From the NCBI GenBank assembly GCA_005116885.1, contig SWDP01000007.1:46502-88341 (forward strand): DNA of 41,840 nucleotides, written 5' to 3'. Below, in pieces: positions 26,229-37,610 of the stretch. Below the pieces are notes generated by a model. It had not been told where the DNA came from and ran no database searches. It saw only the letters and a program-made list of their open reading frames with translations. Position 1 is the first letter of the stretch, and the number at the start of each line of letters is the position of its first letter. The position numbers and the translations under genes are program-made. This stretch comes from Nitrospira sp. Lineage in GTDB: Bacteria > Nitrospirota > Nitrospiria > Nitrospirales > Nitrospiraceae.

Positions 26229-26990
26229 TTAGCCTTCACGCTTCATCTGCTCAGCCGAATGGCCGAAGGCAGCCGCACCGCTAAGACCAGCAACAGGCGC
26301 AAAGGTGAGGGGATTGGTGTGAGTTTTCCCGCCGTGAACTCTGGATTGCGTACCGGTAAATCGCACGTTTTCGCCGTTCTCCGGTAACTTAATGCCCAAC
26401 TCTTCACGCACCCGCTTGAAGACCTGCGCAGTCTTCCTCAACTTAATCGTATCCGAATCCCGAATCGTCAGCATCGCATCTTCGTGCCCCTGCTCCGCGC
26501 AGATTGCCATCGTCAGACAGTTCGTCCCGGCACGAATCATTTTCAAGGTCAAGTTGGCATAATGGCAATGCACGCCGATGAAGACGCAAGCCTCGATCTT
26601 GTTGCCCCAAATCGTGAGGTTTGGGTGGTTCGGATTGATGACTTCTTCAGGATCGATCTTCGGATACTTCGGGCGATAGTCCGGCATGGGGATGATCATA
26701 ACGTCAGGGATCTGGGCGGCAATTTCCAGCACGGCCTTGGCCTTTTCAACGGCATGCTCGTTCCAGGCCCAGAGTACTAACGGTCCTGGGAAGATCGTGG
26801 CGTTGGGGCTGGTCAACATTTTACGGGCCATCTCCTCGATGACCTTGTCCTCATTCTCCTCCAGTAACCCATAGTACAGTCCTTGTCCTGGGTCAGGCAG
26901 CGCGACCCCTAACTGAGCCGCGGACGGCGGGTGGAATCCAGCAGGACCAGGAACAATAATGCGTTCTCTTGTATCGGTCGTCGTTGCCAC
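26229..26990 (-). CDS. 2-oxoacid:ferredoxin oxidoreductase epsilon subunit, CODH-beta-like
   Basis: This 253-residue protein belongs to the group usually annotated as CO dehydrogenase beta (CdhB/ACS epsilon) family, with NATIFPGPLVLWAWN, WGNKIEACVFIGVHCHYANL and TNCLTMAICAEQGHEDAM. It has no CO dehydrogenase partner here; in five-subunit oxidoreductases of this kind the gene is a fixed operon member (PorE/ForE). Its function there is unclear; it may stabilise the complex or bind a nucleotide. It lies between the delta and alpha genes with 12- and 43-base gaps. Confidence 0.85.
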   Translation of the reverse strand: MATTTDTRERIIVPGPAGFHPPSAAQLGVALPDPGQGLYYGLLEENEDKVIEEMARKMLTSPNATIFPGPLVLWAWNEHAVEKAKAVLEIAAQIPDVMIIPMPDYRPKYPKIDPEEVINPNHPNLTIWGNKIEACVFIGVHCHYANLTLKMIRAGTNCLTMAICAEQGHEDAMLTIRDSDTIKLRKTAQVFKRVREELGIKLPENGENVRFTGTQSRVHGGKTHTNPLTFAPVAGLSGAAAFGHSAEQMKREG

Positions 26991-27002
26991 TCCCGTACCT
27001 CC

Positions 27003-27335
27003 CTAATTACCTATTACAATCATTGGATTTGACAGGACTGCAACGGTGGTTTTTTCTTCATACCGAATGTTATCGGTGACGGCAGCCAGCGGTAATTGAT
27101 CGATCATAATCATCTTAATGGCATTATTTTTTGCCATCGTGTCGCACACCCACACACAGAGCGCACAACCCTTGCATCGATCCACCGCTATGTAGGCAGT
27201 GCCATACTTGAAGCCCTTATCCGTCCCCATGGTTTCACTATACTGAATGGTATTCGCTTCAGGACAATATTGCGTACAGAGCTTGCAGCTCTTGGAAGCA
27301 CATATCTCAACATCAATATTGGCTACCAGATACAT
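27003..27335 (-). CDS. 2-oxoacid:ferredoxin oxidoreductase delta (ferredoxin-like) subunit
   Basis: The 110-residue protein holds two [4Fe-4S] motifs: Cys12, 17, 20 and 24 (the first spacing is CX4C), and Cys54, 57, 60 and 64 in CKGCALCVWVCD. It relays electrons between the thiamine diphosphate site and the external ferredoxin. About 40 residues follow the second motif without further cysteines. It lies third in the operon, 25 bases downstream of the gamma gene. Confidence 0.92.
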   Translation of the reverse strand: MYLVANIDVEICASKSCKLCTQYCPEANTIQYSETMGTDKGFKYGTAYIAVDRCKGCALCVWVCDTMAKNNAIKMIMIDQLPLAAVTDNIRYEEKTTVAVLSNPMIVIGN

Positions 27336-27360
27336 GGTACTCCTTCGTGCTAAATCCTAG

Positions 27361-28074
27361 TTAGGCGCTTACAGTCGCTCGGACTTCCGACCGTTTGACC
27401 GACGATGCAGCCCAACCGTGATCGACTGCGTAGTTCCACCCAGCCTGAATCACCGCCACATTTTTATCGATCAGCTCCTGCTTCTTCTTGAATTTCCGCT
27501 CGACGACACTGTCTAACGCCGCAGTTCCACCTGAAACGACAAATCCTTTACCAAGAAACCGGTCCTTCACCGACTGCTCCAACGCGTCAACCGAGGTCAG
27601 TCCAGTGATCGCTCCGATACAACCCATCAAGGCCATGTTCGTCGCGAGGTCCATCCCGGCAACCTCCAGGGACAGCTTGGTGGCTGGGAAATAGTAGAGC
27701 TTCGCACGGCGCTCATCCAACTCACGCTGCTGATCCCTATGAAGACTCATGGGACCATCGTTATTGATCAGTGCAATCCCGTCTTCCTTCAATCCGAAGT
27801 AGAACGGCATCGTATACGACTTGCCGTGGGTAATGACCTGGGGATGGAAGATAATGATGATATGCGGGAAGGTAATTTCTCCGATTTCATAAATCGGTTC
27901 ATCCGACACACGGACGTAGCTTTCGACCGGCGCCATCCGTTTTTCCGACCCGTAAAATGGGACGATCGTGCTTTCACCGCCGGCATGAATTACTGCAGTG
28001 CTCAGAATGTGCGACCCAGTCACGACACCCTGACCGCCGACACCTGCCATCCGAATGTTGAAGCGCTTTGCCAT
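27361..28074 (-). CDS. 2-oxoacid:ferredoxin oxidoreductase gamma subunit
   Basis: The 237-residue protein opens RFNIRMAGVGGQGVVTGSHIL, the standard signature of gamma subunits, and continues with VPFYGSEKRMAPVESYVRVSD. Its length is slightly above the usual 180-200 residues because of a C-terminal helical extension (RKFKKKQELIDKNVAVIQAG). The gamma subunit is thought to contribute to CoA binding and complex assembly. The gene lies 23 bases downstream of the beta gene. Confidence 0.92.
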   Translation of the reverse strand: MAKRFNIRMAGVGGQGVVTGSHILSTAVIHAGGESTIVPFYGSEKRMAPVESYVRVSDEPIYEIGEITFPHIIIIFHPQVITHGKSYTMPFYFGLKEDGIALINNDGPMSLHRDQQRELDERRAKLYYFPATKLSLEVAGMDLATNMALMGCIGAITGLTSVDALEQSVKDRFLGKGFVVSGGTAALDSVVERKFKKKQELIDKNVAVIQAGWNYAVDHGWAASSVKRSEVRATVSA

Positions 28075-28097
28075 ATCTGAGCCTCCCTCCGAGTCGC

Positions 28098-29000
28098 TTA
28101 TGCCTTGGTTGGAATTGCAGCGGCAGGAGCAGCCGCCTTCGGAAGATAGTCTTTGTAGCCATACCGCTCGGTCAGATATTGCTTGGCCTCGTCGCTCACA
28201 TACTCCGTAAACTGATACCGATCGTTCTCAACAGTCTTCGCGTCTTCCATCACTTTGTCGGTCGGAATCGCATACTCGATATTGCAGGAGGTGTAGGCTT
28301 GAATGTATGTCGATCCTACCTCACGGGCAATCAACACGGCTTTCTTGATGACGCTCTCGACGCGGCGGGGATTGTTGGGGACCACCGTCGCCACATATGC
28401 ACACCCAGCCACCTTCGCCATCTGCAACATGTCCATCTTCTCAAACTTCTTGCCCAACGGGGCCATCTTTAAGACGGCGCCACGATTGGTCATTCCGCTT
28501 TCCTGTCCACCGGTGTTACCGTACACTTCATTGTCCAACATAATCGTGGTGAATCGTTCCTTTCGGAACCAGGAGTGAAGTACTTGCTGGAAACCGATAT
28601 CCGCTGTTCCGCCATCCCCCGCCATAACGACCACATCTTTCGGCTTGTCACCGAACCGCAGCCGCAACCCGCGGGACAACCCACTCGCGACACCGTTCTG
28701 ATCGCCGTAGTTGCCATACACAAACGGGATGGCAGCCTGTGAAATCGCTAACCGACCGCAGCCTGCGGTCCCAACCGTAATAGTGTCTTCAGGATTAGGG
28801 AAGGCAATGATTGCTAGTCGGATGAACAGGGTCATCGCGCAACCGGCGCACATGGGATGCTCTTCAAGAATTTCCTTGAAGCTTCCCATTTGAGAAACAG
28901 AAATTTTCTTTCCAAATGGACCGTGTTCGACCATATCCCGATATTCTTTTGGCATGAACTTCTCGAATCCACCGGAAAATTTTACATAATCAAGACTCAT
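28098..29000 (-). CDS. 2-oxoacid:ferredoxin oxidoreductase beta subunit (thiamine diphosphate-binding)
   Basis: The 300-residue protein has the thiamine diphosphate motif GDGGTADIGFQ (from residue 128) and ends the cofactor loop with LDNEVYGNTGGQ (residues 155-166). Cluster cysteines are visible at 51, 54 and 81 (MCAGC, AGCGR) and probably in TSCNIEYA near residue 250. It binds the cofactor and one [4Fe-4S] cluster. It is the first gene of the operon and has a good GGAGGTG ribosome binding site. The C-terminal Ala/Pro-rich tail (LPKAAAPAAAIP) is unusual for the family. Confidence 0.93.
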   Translation of the reverse strand: MSLDYVKFSGGFEKFMPKEYRDMVEHGPFGKKISVSQMGSFKEILEEHPMCAGCAMTLFIRLAIIAFPNPEDTITVGTAGCGRLAISQAAIPFVYGNYGDQNGVASGLSRGLRLRFGDKPKDVVVMAGDGGTADIGFQQVLHSWFRKERFTTIMLDNEVYGNTGGQESGMTNRGAVLKMAPLGKKFEKMDMLQMAKVAGCAYVATVVPNNPRRVESVIKKAVLIAREVGSTYIQAYTSCNIEYAIPTDKVMEDAKTVENDRYQFTEYVSDEAKQYLTERYGYKDYLPKAAAPAAAIPTKA

Positions 29001-29368
29001 CGGAACACCTCCCTGTATTGCGGCAATGCAGATCCATTGCCTATCGGAAAGATATAATTATATACAACAAGCCCGCAGGAGTTTGAGGTTGAATGAGCCG
29101 GACTAAATTCCGCCCACAAGATGTTGCATGGTAACAAAGCCTAAAAAAGACTGTCAATGAGAAACGTCCATGTATCTCCTCAAATCATGCACCAGCAAAA
29201 TAATATAACTTCCTGATAATCAAAACAACTTCTCAGAAGCCCCACCATGCAAGAAAGAAGGCCTAGCACACTCCAAGGCTGTAGGCCATTTGCCCCAATA
29301 ACCTGTGATTTAACGTGTTTCCACACGAACCGAGCGCGCAACTGACTTCGAGAGAGCAGAAAGAGAGA
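29001..29368. promoter_or_regulatory. Divergent intergenic region upstream of the oxidoreductase operon
   Basis: Minus-strand TATAAT lies at 29057-29062, 57 bases before the beta-subunit start, inside the 12-bp palindrome ATATAATTATAT (29052-29063). No good -35 is found at the right distance. The remaining AT-rich sequence shows no gene, repeat or recognisable RNA. Confidence 0.3.
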
Positions 29369-29397
29369 TTGCCGATTTCATTAAACCTGTCTAGACT
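29369..29397 (+). promoter_or_regulatory. Candidate promoter of the MetV-like gene
   Basis: TTGCCG (29369-29374) and TAGACT (29392-29397) are 17 bases apart. Transcription would start near 29404, only a base or two before ATG 29406, so the mRNA may be leaderless. Consistently, no Shine-Dalgarno sequence is seen. Confidence 0.35.
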
Positions 29398-29405
29398 AGG
29401 CTCAT

Positions 29406-29654
29406 ATGTCAACACGAGTGATCATCCCAGGTGAAGGTGAAGGCGCTCAGCACGCTGGGGGAGTCCATAAGCGGCCTCCGATTCCAGACGATTCGCTCAA
29501 AGCAGAGTGCCCGAAATTCATGAGCCATGGCCCCTGCGGAGGCGTACGTAAAGGGGGATTGTGTGAGGTATACCCCGAGATGGCGTGCCCCTGGGTGACC
29601 CTGTACATTCAATTGGAAAAAATCGGCCAGGTAGAGTGGATGAAACAAGTCTGA
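29406..29654 (+). CDS. MetV-like protein (methylenetetrahydrofolate reductase C-terminal zinc domain)
   Basis: The 82-residue protein has the signature CPKFMSHGPCGGVRKGGLCE with further Cys in EMACPW (Cys35, 44, 53, 61). This is the MTHFR C-terminal domain, known as MetV when separate. MetV partners the MetF flavoprotein in several anaerobes and may carry a metal cluster. Here it stands alone: no metF lies in the window. The N-terminal 30 residues are Gly/Pro-rich and polar. The queF gene follows on the same strand after a heptad repeat. Confidence 0.75.
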   Translation: MSTRVIIPGEGEGAQHAGGVHKRPPIPDDSLKAECPKFMSHGPCGGVRKGGLCEVYPEMACPWVTLYIQLEKIGQVEWMKQV

Positions 29655-29663
29655 TCTGAAAAG

Positions 29664-29698
29664 ACGTGAGGCGTGAAACGTGAAACGTGAAACGGTGG
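29664..29698. repeat. Heptad repeat running into the queF start
   Basis: ACGTGAG, GCGTGAA, ACGTGAA, ACGTGAA and ACGGTGG follow each other at exact seven-base spacing. This is the cleanest heptad tract in the window. The GTG codon used as queF start lies inside it. Confidence 0.7.
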
Positions 29699-30096
29699 GG
29701 AAGAAGCCCAAGAGTACTAAGCTGGGATACAATGAGCGGCATGCAAAGAGCGGTATTACCGCCCCATTGCCGGACATTGAAACATTCCCGAACCAATACA
29801 GGGGCTACGACATCACAATCGAGATTCCGGAATATACCGCCATCTGCCCAAAGACCGGCCTTCCGGACTTCGGCACTATTACGCTGCAATACAAACCCGG
29901 AAAAAAATGCCTAGAGCTGAAGTCCTTAAAAATGTACCTCCACGCATACCGCAATCTTGGCATCTTCTATGAAAACGCGGTCAATCGAATCCTCCACGAT
30001 ATCGTAAAATCTTGCCGCCCCATACATGCAACGGTCACGGGGGAGTTTGCTGCTCGTGGTGGACTACGTAGCGTGATCGAAGCCAAGTATCCATAG
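29680..30096 (+). CDS. queF: NADPH-dependent 7-cyano-7-deazaguanine reductase (QueF)
   Basis: The 138-residue protein is the short, single-domain QueF type. Cys56 in AICPKTGLPDFG is the nucleophile forming the thioimide with preQ0, Asp63 is the likely acid, and LELKSLK is the NADPH-site signature. It reduces preQ0 to preQ1 in queuosine biosynthesis. The start is uncertain: GTG 29680 lies within the heptad tract, and GTG 29695 is the next in frame; no ATG is available. The first 20 residues (MKRETVGKKPKSTK) are lysine-rich and may be partly repeat-derived. Confidence 0.93.
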   Translation: MKRETVGKKPKSTKLGYNERHAKSGITAPLPDIETFPNQYRGYDITIEIPEYTAICPKTGLPDFGTITLQYKPGKKCLELKSLKMYLHAYRNLGIFYENAVNRILHDIVKSCRPIHATVTGEFAARGGLRSVIEAKYP

Positions 30097-30372
30097 GACA
30101 CACCCCCTTCCCCTCACTGAGCAATACCACCCCGTCTCCTCAACGTAGTGTAGTCACTAAAAGATCCGCTCGGCTTCCTAATTCTTAAGTTGCCCTCAAC
30201 AACCGCCGATAAACTGCATGAACGGGTACGCGCGCCCCGTGGCAGGGTGTCGCCATTCCTCACGAGTTATACCGAAGACAACCGCTCGGAAACTCGAGGT
30301 GCTAGCCCGTGGAATGTCAGCGGCACGACTCGACAGGTTCCGCTCAGGAAAAAACACAAGGAGTTCCACGGC

Positions 30373-32436
30373 ATGAGTGGATCGGGAAGACACACACACA
30401 GCGCTCATTGTCTTCTGGCATTGAGTCTTGTCGGATTGGCATTGTATTCGCCAAACGCCCAGCAAGCCCTGGCTGCTGATCCAGACCGGCAACAGGAGTC
30501 GGCTTCCGATCTGACCGAATTGAGTCTCGAGGATCTGCTGAACGTCAAGGTGACCTCCGTCACCAAACAAGCCCAACCACTCGCACAGACAACAGCTGCG
30601 ATTTTTGTACTGACACAAGAAGACATCCGACGCTCCGGGGCCACAAGTATTCCTGAGGCACTCAGGATGGTCCCTGGACTGCAGGTGGCCCGATTGGACT
30701 CCAATAAGTGGGCCATTTCCTCCCGTGGATTTAATAACCGGTCCGCCAACAAACTCCTCGTCCTGATCGACGGCCGTTCTGTTTACTCTCCGCTCTTTTC
30801 AGGAGTGCACTGGGATATCCAGGACACCTTGATGGAGGACATCGACCGGATCGAAGTAAGTCGTGGGCCGGGTGCCACGTTATGGGGAGCCAACGCCGTC
30901 AATGGCGTCATCAACGTCATCACCAAAAAAGCGAAAGACACCCAGGGCGGTTTGCTGGTCGGCGGAGCGGGAACGGAGGAACGCGGGTTTACAGGGGTCC
31001 GCTACGGCACAACGCTCTCAGACAGTACGCACATTCGGGCCTATGGAAAATTCTTTGCCCGAGACGACCAAGCCACGGCCACGGGAGATCCAGCCACTGA
31101 TTCTTGGCGTCAATCGCGCGGAGGCATGCGGATGGATCACAGCGCTGAGAATGGCGACTTTTTGACTCTGCAAGGGGACTTCTACCAAGGAGAATACCGG
31201 GAGCGCAACGCACTACCGACTCTGACTACACCATTTCTTCAGACAGCCGATCAAAAAGGGCATGTCACCGGAGGCAACCTGTTGGGGCGCTGGACCCACA
31301 CCGTCTCTCCGACATCGAGCTTTACCCTCCAGGCTTATTACGATCGTAGCGAGCGATCCACTCCGCAGAGCGGAGAAAAGCGCGACATCGCCGATATCGA
31401 CTTTCAACATCACCTGGCCGCCGGTCCCAACCACAACCTCGTCTGGGGATTAGGCTATCGTTTTACCAACGACCAACTCACCAATGGTGAAACGCTTCAA
31501 TTCTCGCCCTCCAGCCGCGTACTGAATCTCTGGAGCGGCTTTGTCCAGGATGAGATCACCATCGCCCCAAAGACCCTCGCCTTCACAGTAGGGTCAAAGA
31601 TCGAACACAACGATCTGACCGGCCTAGTCGTGCAGCCCAACGGGCGTCTGCGCTGGACCCCCACAGACCATCAAACCGTTTGGGCCTCCGTCTCACGCGC
31701 CGTACGCACCCCCTCACGAACCGAAGACGATGCCCGGATCAGCCAAACTACGGTACCCCCCAGCGCCGCAACCGGAGGGCTTCCCGCTCTACCCACGTTC
31801 GCCGGAAACCGTGGGTATGGGAATGAGAAAACATTGGCGTACGAACTCGGATACCGCAATCAACTCAGCACCACACTCTCCGTTGATCTGGCCGCTTTTT
31901 ACAACAACTATAAAGACCTCCGTACAGTAGAGGCTGGAGTGGCAACGGTAGAAGCGACGCCAGCTCCCCTCCATCTTTTGCTCCCGTTTAATGCCAGCAA
32001 CAAACTGCGCGCGGAGACCTATGGAGTCGAGGCCGCGCTGGAATGGCATCCGTTGGACTGGTGGCGCATCCAGCCCTCTTACACGTATCTCCACATGCAT
32101 CTCTATACCGACCGCACCACCGACCCCACTGCGGGAAATGCCACAGGTGAAAGCCCGGCGCACCAGGTCTCTATCCGTTCACTGATGTCGCTCCCCCATA
32201 ATATTGAATTGGACCTCTGGGGCCGCTATGTCGACCGGCTCACAGTTGCGCAAGCGCCTTCGTACTTCACGCTGGATGCTCGCATCGGCTGGCGGCCAAC
32301 CAAACAACTTGAACTCTCGCTGGTCGGGCAAAACCTGCTGGACTCCCATCGGCCGGAATTCAGAGAACTGCTCCTCTCCTCTGCCCCAACGGAAATTCAA
32401 CGGAGCGTCTATGGAAAGGTGACGTGGCGATTCTGA
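30373..32436 (+). CDS. TonB-dependent outer membrane receptor
   Basis: ATG 30373 was chosen because it is preceded by AAGGAG and starts a signal peptide (hydrophobic LLALSLVGLALYSP, cleavage near ALA-AD); the frame is open back to 30190 but that part is not signal-like. The 687-residue protein has LTELSLEDLLNVKVTSVTKQ ahead of the plug domain (residues about 65-175: RRSGATSIPEALRMVPGLQV, LVLIDGRSVYSPLF, IEVSRGPGATLWGANAVNGV), and a beta-barrel ending in aromatic Phe (GKVTWRF). It imports or senses a bulky ligand. Its place ahead of yfiR and kinase genes points to a sensory role; the ligand is unknown. Confidence 0.93.
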   Translation: MSGSGRHTHSAHCLLALSLVGLALYSPNAQQALAADPDRQQESASDLTELSLEDLLNVKVTSVTKQAQPLAQTTAAIFVLTQEDIRRSGATSIPEALRMVPGLQVARLDSNKWAISSRGFNNRSANKLLVLIDGRSVYSPLFSGVHWDIQDTLMEDIDRIEVSRGPGATLWGANAVNGVINVITKKAKDTQGGLLVGGAGTEERGFTGVRYGTTLSDSTHIRAYGKFFARDDQATATGDPATDSWRQSRGGMRMDHSAENGDFLTLQGDFYQGEYRERNALPTLTTPFLQTADQKGHVTGGNLLGRWTHTVSPTSSFTLQAYYDRSERSTPQSGEKRDIADIDFQHHLAAGPNHNLVWGLGYRFTNDQLTNGETLQFSPSSRVLNLWSGFVQDEITIAPKTLAFTVGSKIEHNDLTGLVVQPNGRLRWTPTDHQTVWASVSRAVRTPSRTEDDARISQTTVPPSAATGGLPALPTFAGNRGYGNEKTLAYELGYRNQLSTTLSVDLAAFYNNYKDLRTVEAGVATVEATPAPLHLLLPFNASNKLRAETYGVEAALEWHPLDWWRIQPSYTYLHMHLYTDRTTDPTAGNATGESPAHQVSIRSLMSLPHNIELDLWGRYVDRLTVAQAPSYFTLDARIGWRPTKQLELSLVGQNLLDSHRPEFRELLLSSAPTEIQRSVYGKVTWRF

Positions 32437-32472
32437 TGACACAAGACGGTTGGGCAGATCACGAGACTCACG

Positions 32473-33090
32473 ATGGGTGATGGATCTCAGGCCGAGACGT
32501 GGAAACACAGTGTGCCGTCGTGGATCGGCCACATCCGTGCTGCCCTTCGCGTGGCCTTGATACCCCTTGGCCTCGGGTTCTTGTTGTCGTTTAGCATCGA
32601 ACCAGCCGTACTGGCTGCGGAAGCCAACGGAGAATACCTCTTGAAATCTGCATTTCTCTACAATTTTGCAAAGTTTGTCGAATGGCCCGCCAGCATCTTC
32701 TCCACCAGCTCCACGCCGCTGACGATCTGTGTGCTGGGGAACGATCCATTCGGGTCGAGCCTGGAGGCCATTGCGAAAAAGACCATCAAAGGCCGGGCCT
32801 TGGTGGTCAAGCGACTTCGCTCCGTCGGCGGGGCGAAAGATTGCCAGATGCTCTATGTGAGTCCGAACGAACTCACCCAAACAGCAGAGATCGTTCGCAC
32901 ACTCCAGAAAGCCCCGATCTTGACCGTCTGCGACGTCGAATCCTGCGCGCAGGAGGGGATCATGGTCAACATGCGGATGGTCGAGAACCGGGTACAACTG
33001 GATATGAATCTTGATGCGGTTCAGCGTACGCCGCTGAAAGTGAGCTCCCAACTGATCAAGCTGACACGGATTGTGAAAGGGACTCAGTAG
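32473..33090 (+). CDS. YfiR-family periplasmic protein
   Basis: The 205-residue protein has a long N-terminal segment with a hydrophobic export helix ([17 protein letters not shown], cleavage near LAA) followed by the YfiR/DUF4154 domain: [29 protein letters not shown] and the C-terminal block [19 protein letters not shown]. In Pseudomonas, YfiR holds back the membrane diguanylate cyclase YfiN from the periplasm. Here no YfiN-type cyclase follows; instead a hybrid kinase starts one base after the stop, and YfiR may modulate its periplasmic sensor domain. Confidence 0.88.
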   Translation: MGDGSQAETWKHSVPSWIGHIRAALRVALIPLGLGFLLSFSIEPAVLAAEANGEYLLKSAFLYNFAKFVEWPASIFSTSSTPLTICVLGNDPFGSSLEAIAKKTIKGRALVVKRLRSVGGAKDCQMLYVSPNELTQTAEIVRTLQKAPILTVCDVESCAQEGIMVNMRMVENRVQLDMNLDAVQRTPLKVSSQLIKLTRIVKGTQ

Positions 33091-33091
33091 G

Positions 33092-35925
<2,834 letters not shown>

Positions 35926-35929
<4 letters not shown>

Positions 35930-37068
35930 AACTCTCGACCTTTACCTATCCAGACACCAACCAGACTGCCATCCCGAACATCACCATCAAGAACCCAGAT
36001 CGAACCTTGGTCGTCATGTTCGGGCCATCTCACTTACTTGATGCCCCAGCCCCCGTTCAATCGGTCCTGGCTGCGTACCCGGGAGCCCCTGCCATTGGGT
36101 GCTCCAGCTCCGGAGAAATTTTCGGGACGCATATCCAGGACGACACGTTGGTCGTGGCCCTCCTCCAATTCGAGCACACAACAGTCCGCACAGCCTCCGC
36201 ACCGGTTACAGACCCCGGACAGTCGTTCGAAGCCGCACAATCCCTTGCCCGCCAACTCATGGCCCCAGGACTACGAGGGGTCCTGGTCCTCTCGGATGGG
36301 TTGGGAGTCAATGGGAGTGAGCTCATCCGCGGACTCAATACCATCCTTCCAGCACACGTTGTGGTGAGCGGGGGACTTGCCGGCGATGGTGAACGATTCA
36401 AACGGACGTGGGTCGTCAAAGACGGTCTTCCCCTAGGGGGTTATGTGACGGCGGTCGGACTGTATGGAACCGCTATCCGTCTCACTCACGGGTCCAAGGG
36501 TGGATGGGACCTCTTTGGACCAGAGCGGCTCATCACACGCTCACAGGGGAACGTCTTATATGAGCTCAACAACAAGCCGGCACTCCAGCTCTACAAAGAC
36601 TACCTTGGCGAACTCGCGAGGGGACTTCCCGGCAAAGCACTACATTTCCCCCTCTCCATCAGACAGAAACAGGAAGATACCAAACGCCTTGTTCGGACCA
36701 TTCTCGGCATCGACCACACGGCTCAATCTCTCACCTTCGCGGGAGATATGCCGGAAGGCGCCTATGCTCAATTCATGCGGGCGAATTTCGATCGGTTGAT
36801 ACAGGGCGCATCGGATGCGGCGACCTTAGCCACACCGACCAGCACAGACTCTTCCCCCACACTCTCCATCGCCATTAGTTGCGTCGGACGCCGAATAGTT
36901 CTCGGCCAACGCACCGAAGAGGAAGTCGAAGCGACATTCGATGTCTTGCCGAAAGGTGTTCAACAGATCGGATTTTACTCATACGGAGAGATCTCACCGT
37001 ACTCCACCGGACAATGCGACCTCCATAATCAGACGATGACATTAACCACCATCTCTGAGGCCGCCTGA
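35926..37068 (+). CDS. FIST-domain sensor protein
   Basis: The 380-residue protein has a FIST_N domain ([46 protein letters not shown]) and a FIST_C domain from about residue 200 ([37 protein letters not shown]). FIST proteins occur next to signal transduction genes and are thought to bind small ligands such as amino acids. No membrane segment is visible, so it is cytoplasmic. It overlaps the hybrid kinase gene by 4 bases, and the next PAS gene starts 8 bases after its stop. Confidence 0.92.
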
Positions 37069-37076
37069 GACTGACG

Positions 37077-37610
37077 ATGCACCCACTCTTGCAGCGACAA
37101 CTCAAACGCCTCATGCTCGATCCCGACTGCTGCCCGACGGACGTGGATGTCTGGCGGACGACGCTTGAGCGAATCAGTCAAAGCTATACAGAAGCAGACC
37201 AAGGCCGATCGCTGCTGGAACAATCGCTCGATGTGATGTCGCGGGAAATGCAAGGCTTGTACGAAGAACTCCGTTGCTCCAGTGAGACAGAACTCTCGAA
37301 AGAACGCACGAAGCTCGAGGCGGTCCTGCACTCACTCGGAGACGGCCTGTGCGTCGTCGATGGACAATGGAACATCCTCATCATGAACCCACAGGCTGAA
37401 GCCCTCTTCGACGCTCCACTCGCTCAGTTGAAGGGCAAGCCGATCTATCAACAGCGTTCTCCCGAGCACGAAACGCTCAGCCGGGAATACCTCATCACCG
37501 GCGCATCGATTCCACCACTCACGTGCTGCTCCACGGGACAGCAGCCAGTCAGCCAGCGATCAGTTCCTGAGCGGCATGCGGGTGCTCATCGTGGATGGCA
37601 ATCCGGCTAA
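37077..37610 (+). pseudogene. PAS-domain fragment of a broken hybrid histidine kinase
   Basis: The 177-codon frame has an N-terminal helical region (residues 1-80, coiled-coil-like LLEQSLDVMSREMQGLYEEL) and a PAS domain (LEAVLHSLGDGLCVVDGQWN onward to about residue 145). The PAS domain is cut at about SIPPLT. The last 30 codons are then the out-of-frame reading of a kinase linker: the other frame reads APRDSSQSASDQFLSG, matching [17 protein letters not shown] of the kinase at 33092. The ending is thus an artefact of a deletion that removed HisKA and HATPase and shifted the frame. The PAS part may still be made as a stand-alone protein. Confidence 0.7.

Noticed and set aside
26229-26990. A CO dehydrogenase locus.
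   Set aside because: Only the CODH-beta-like subunit is present and it lies inside a 2-oxoacid oxidoreductase operon; no catalytic CODH subunit is encoded.
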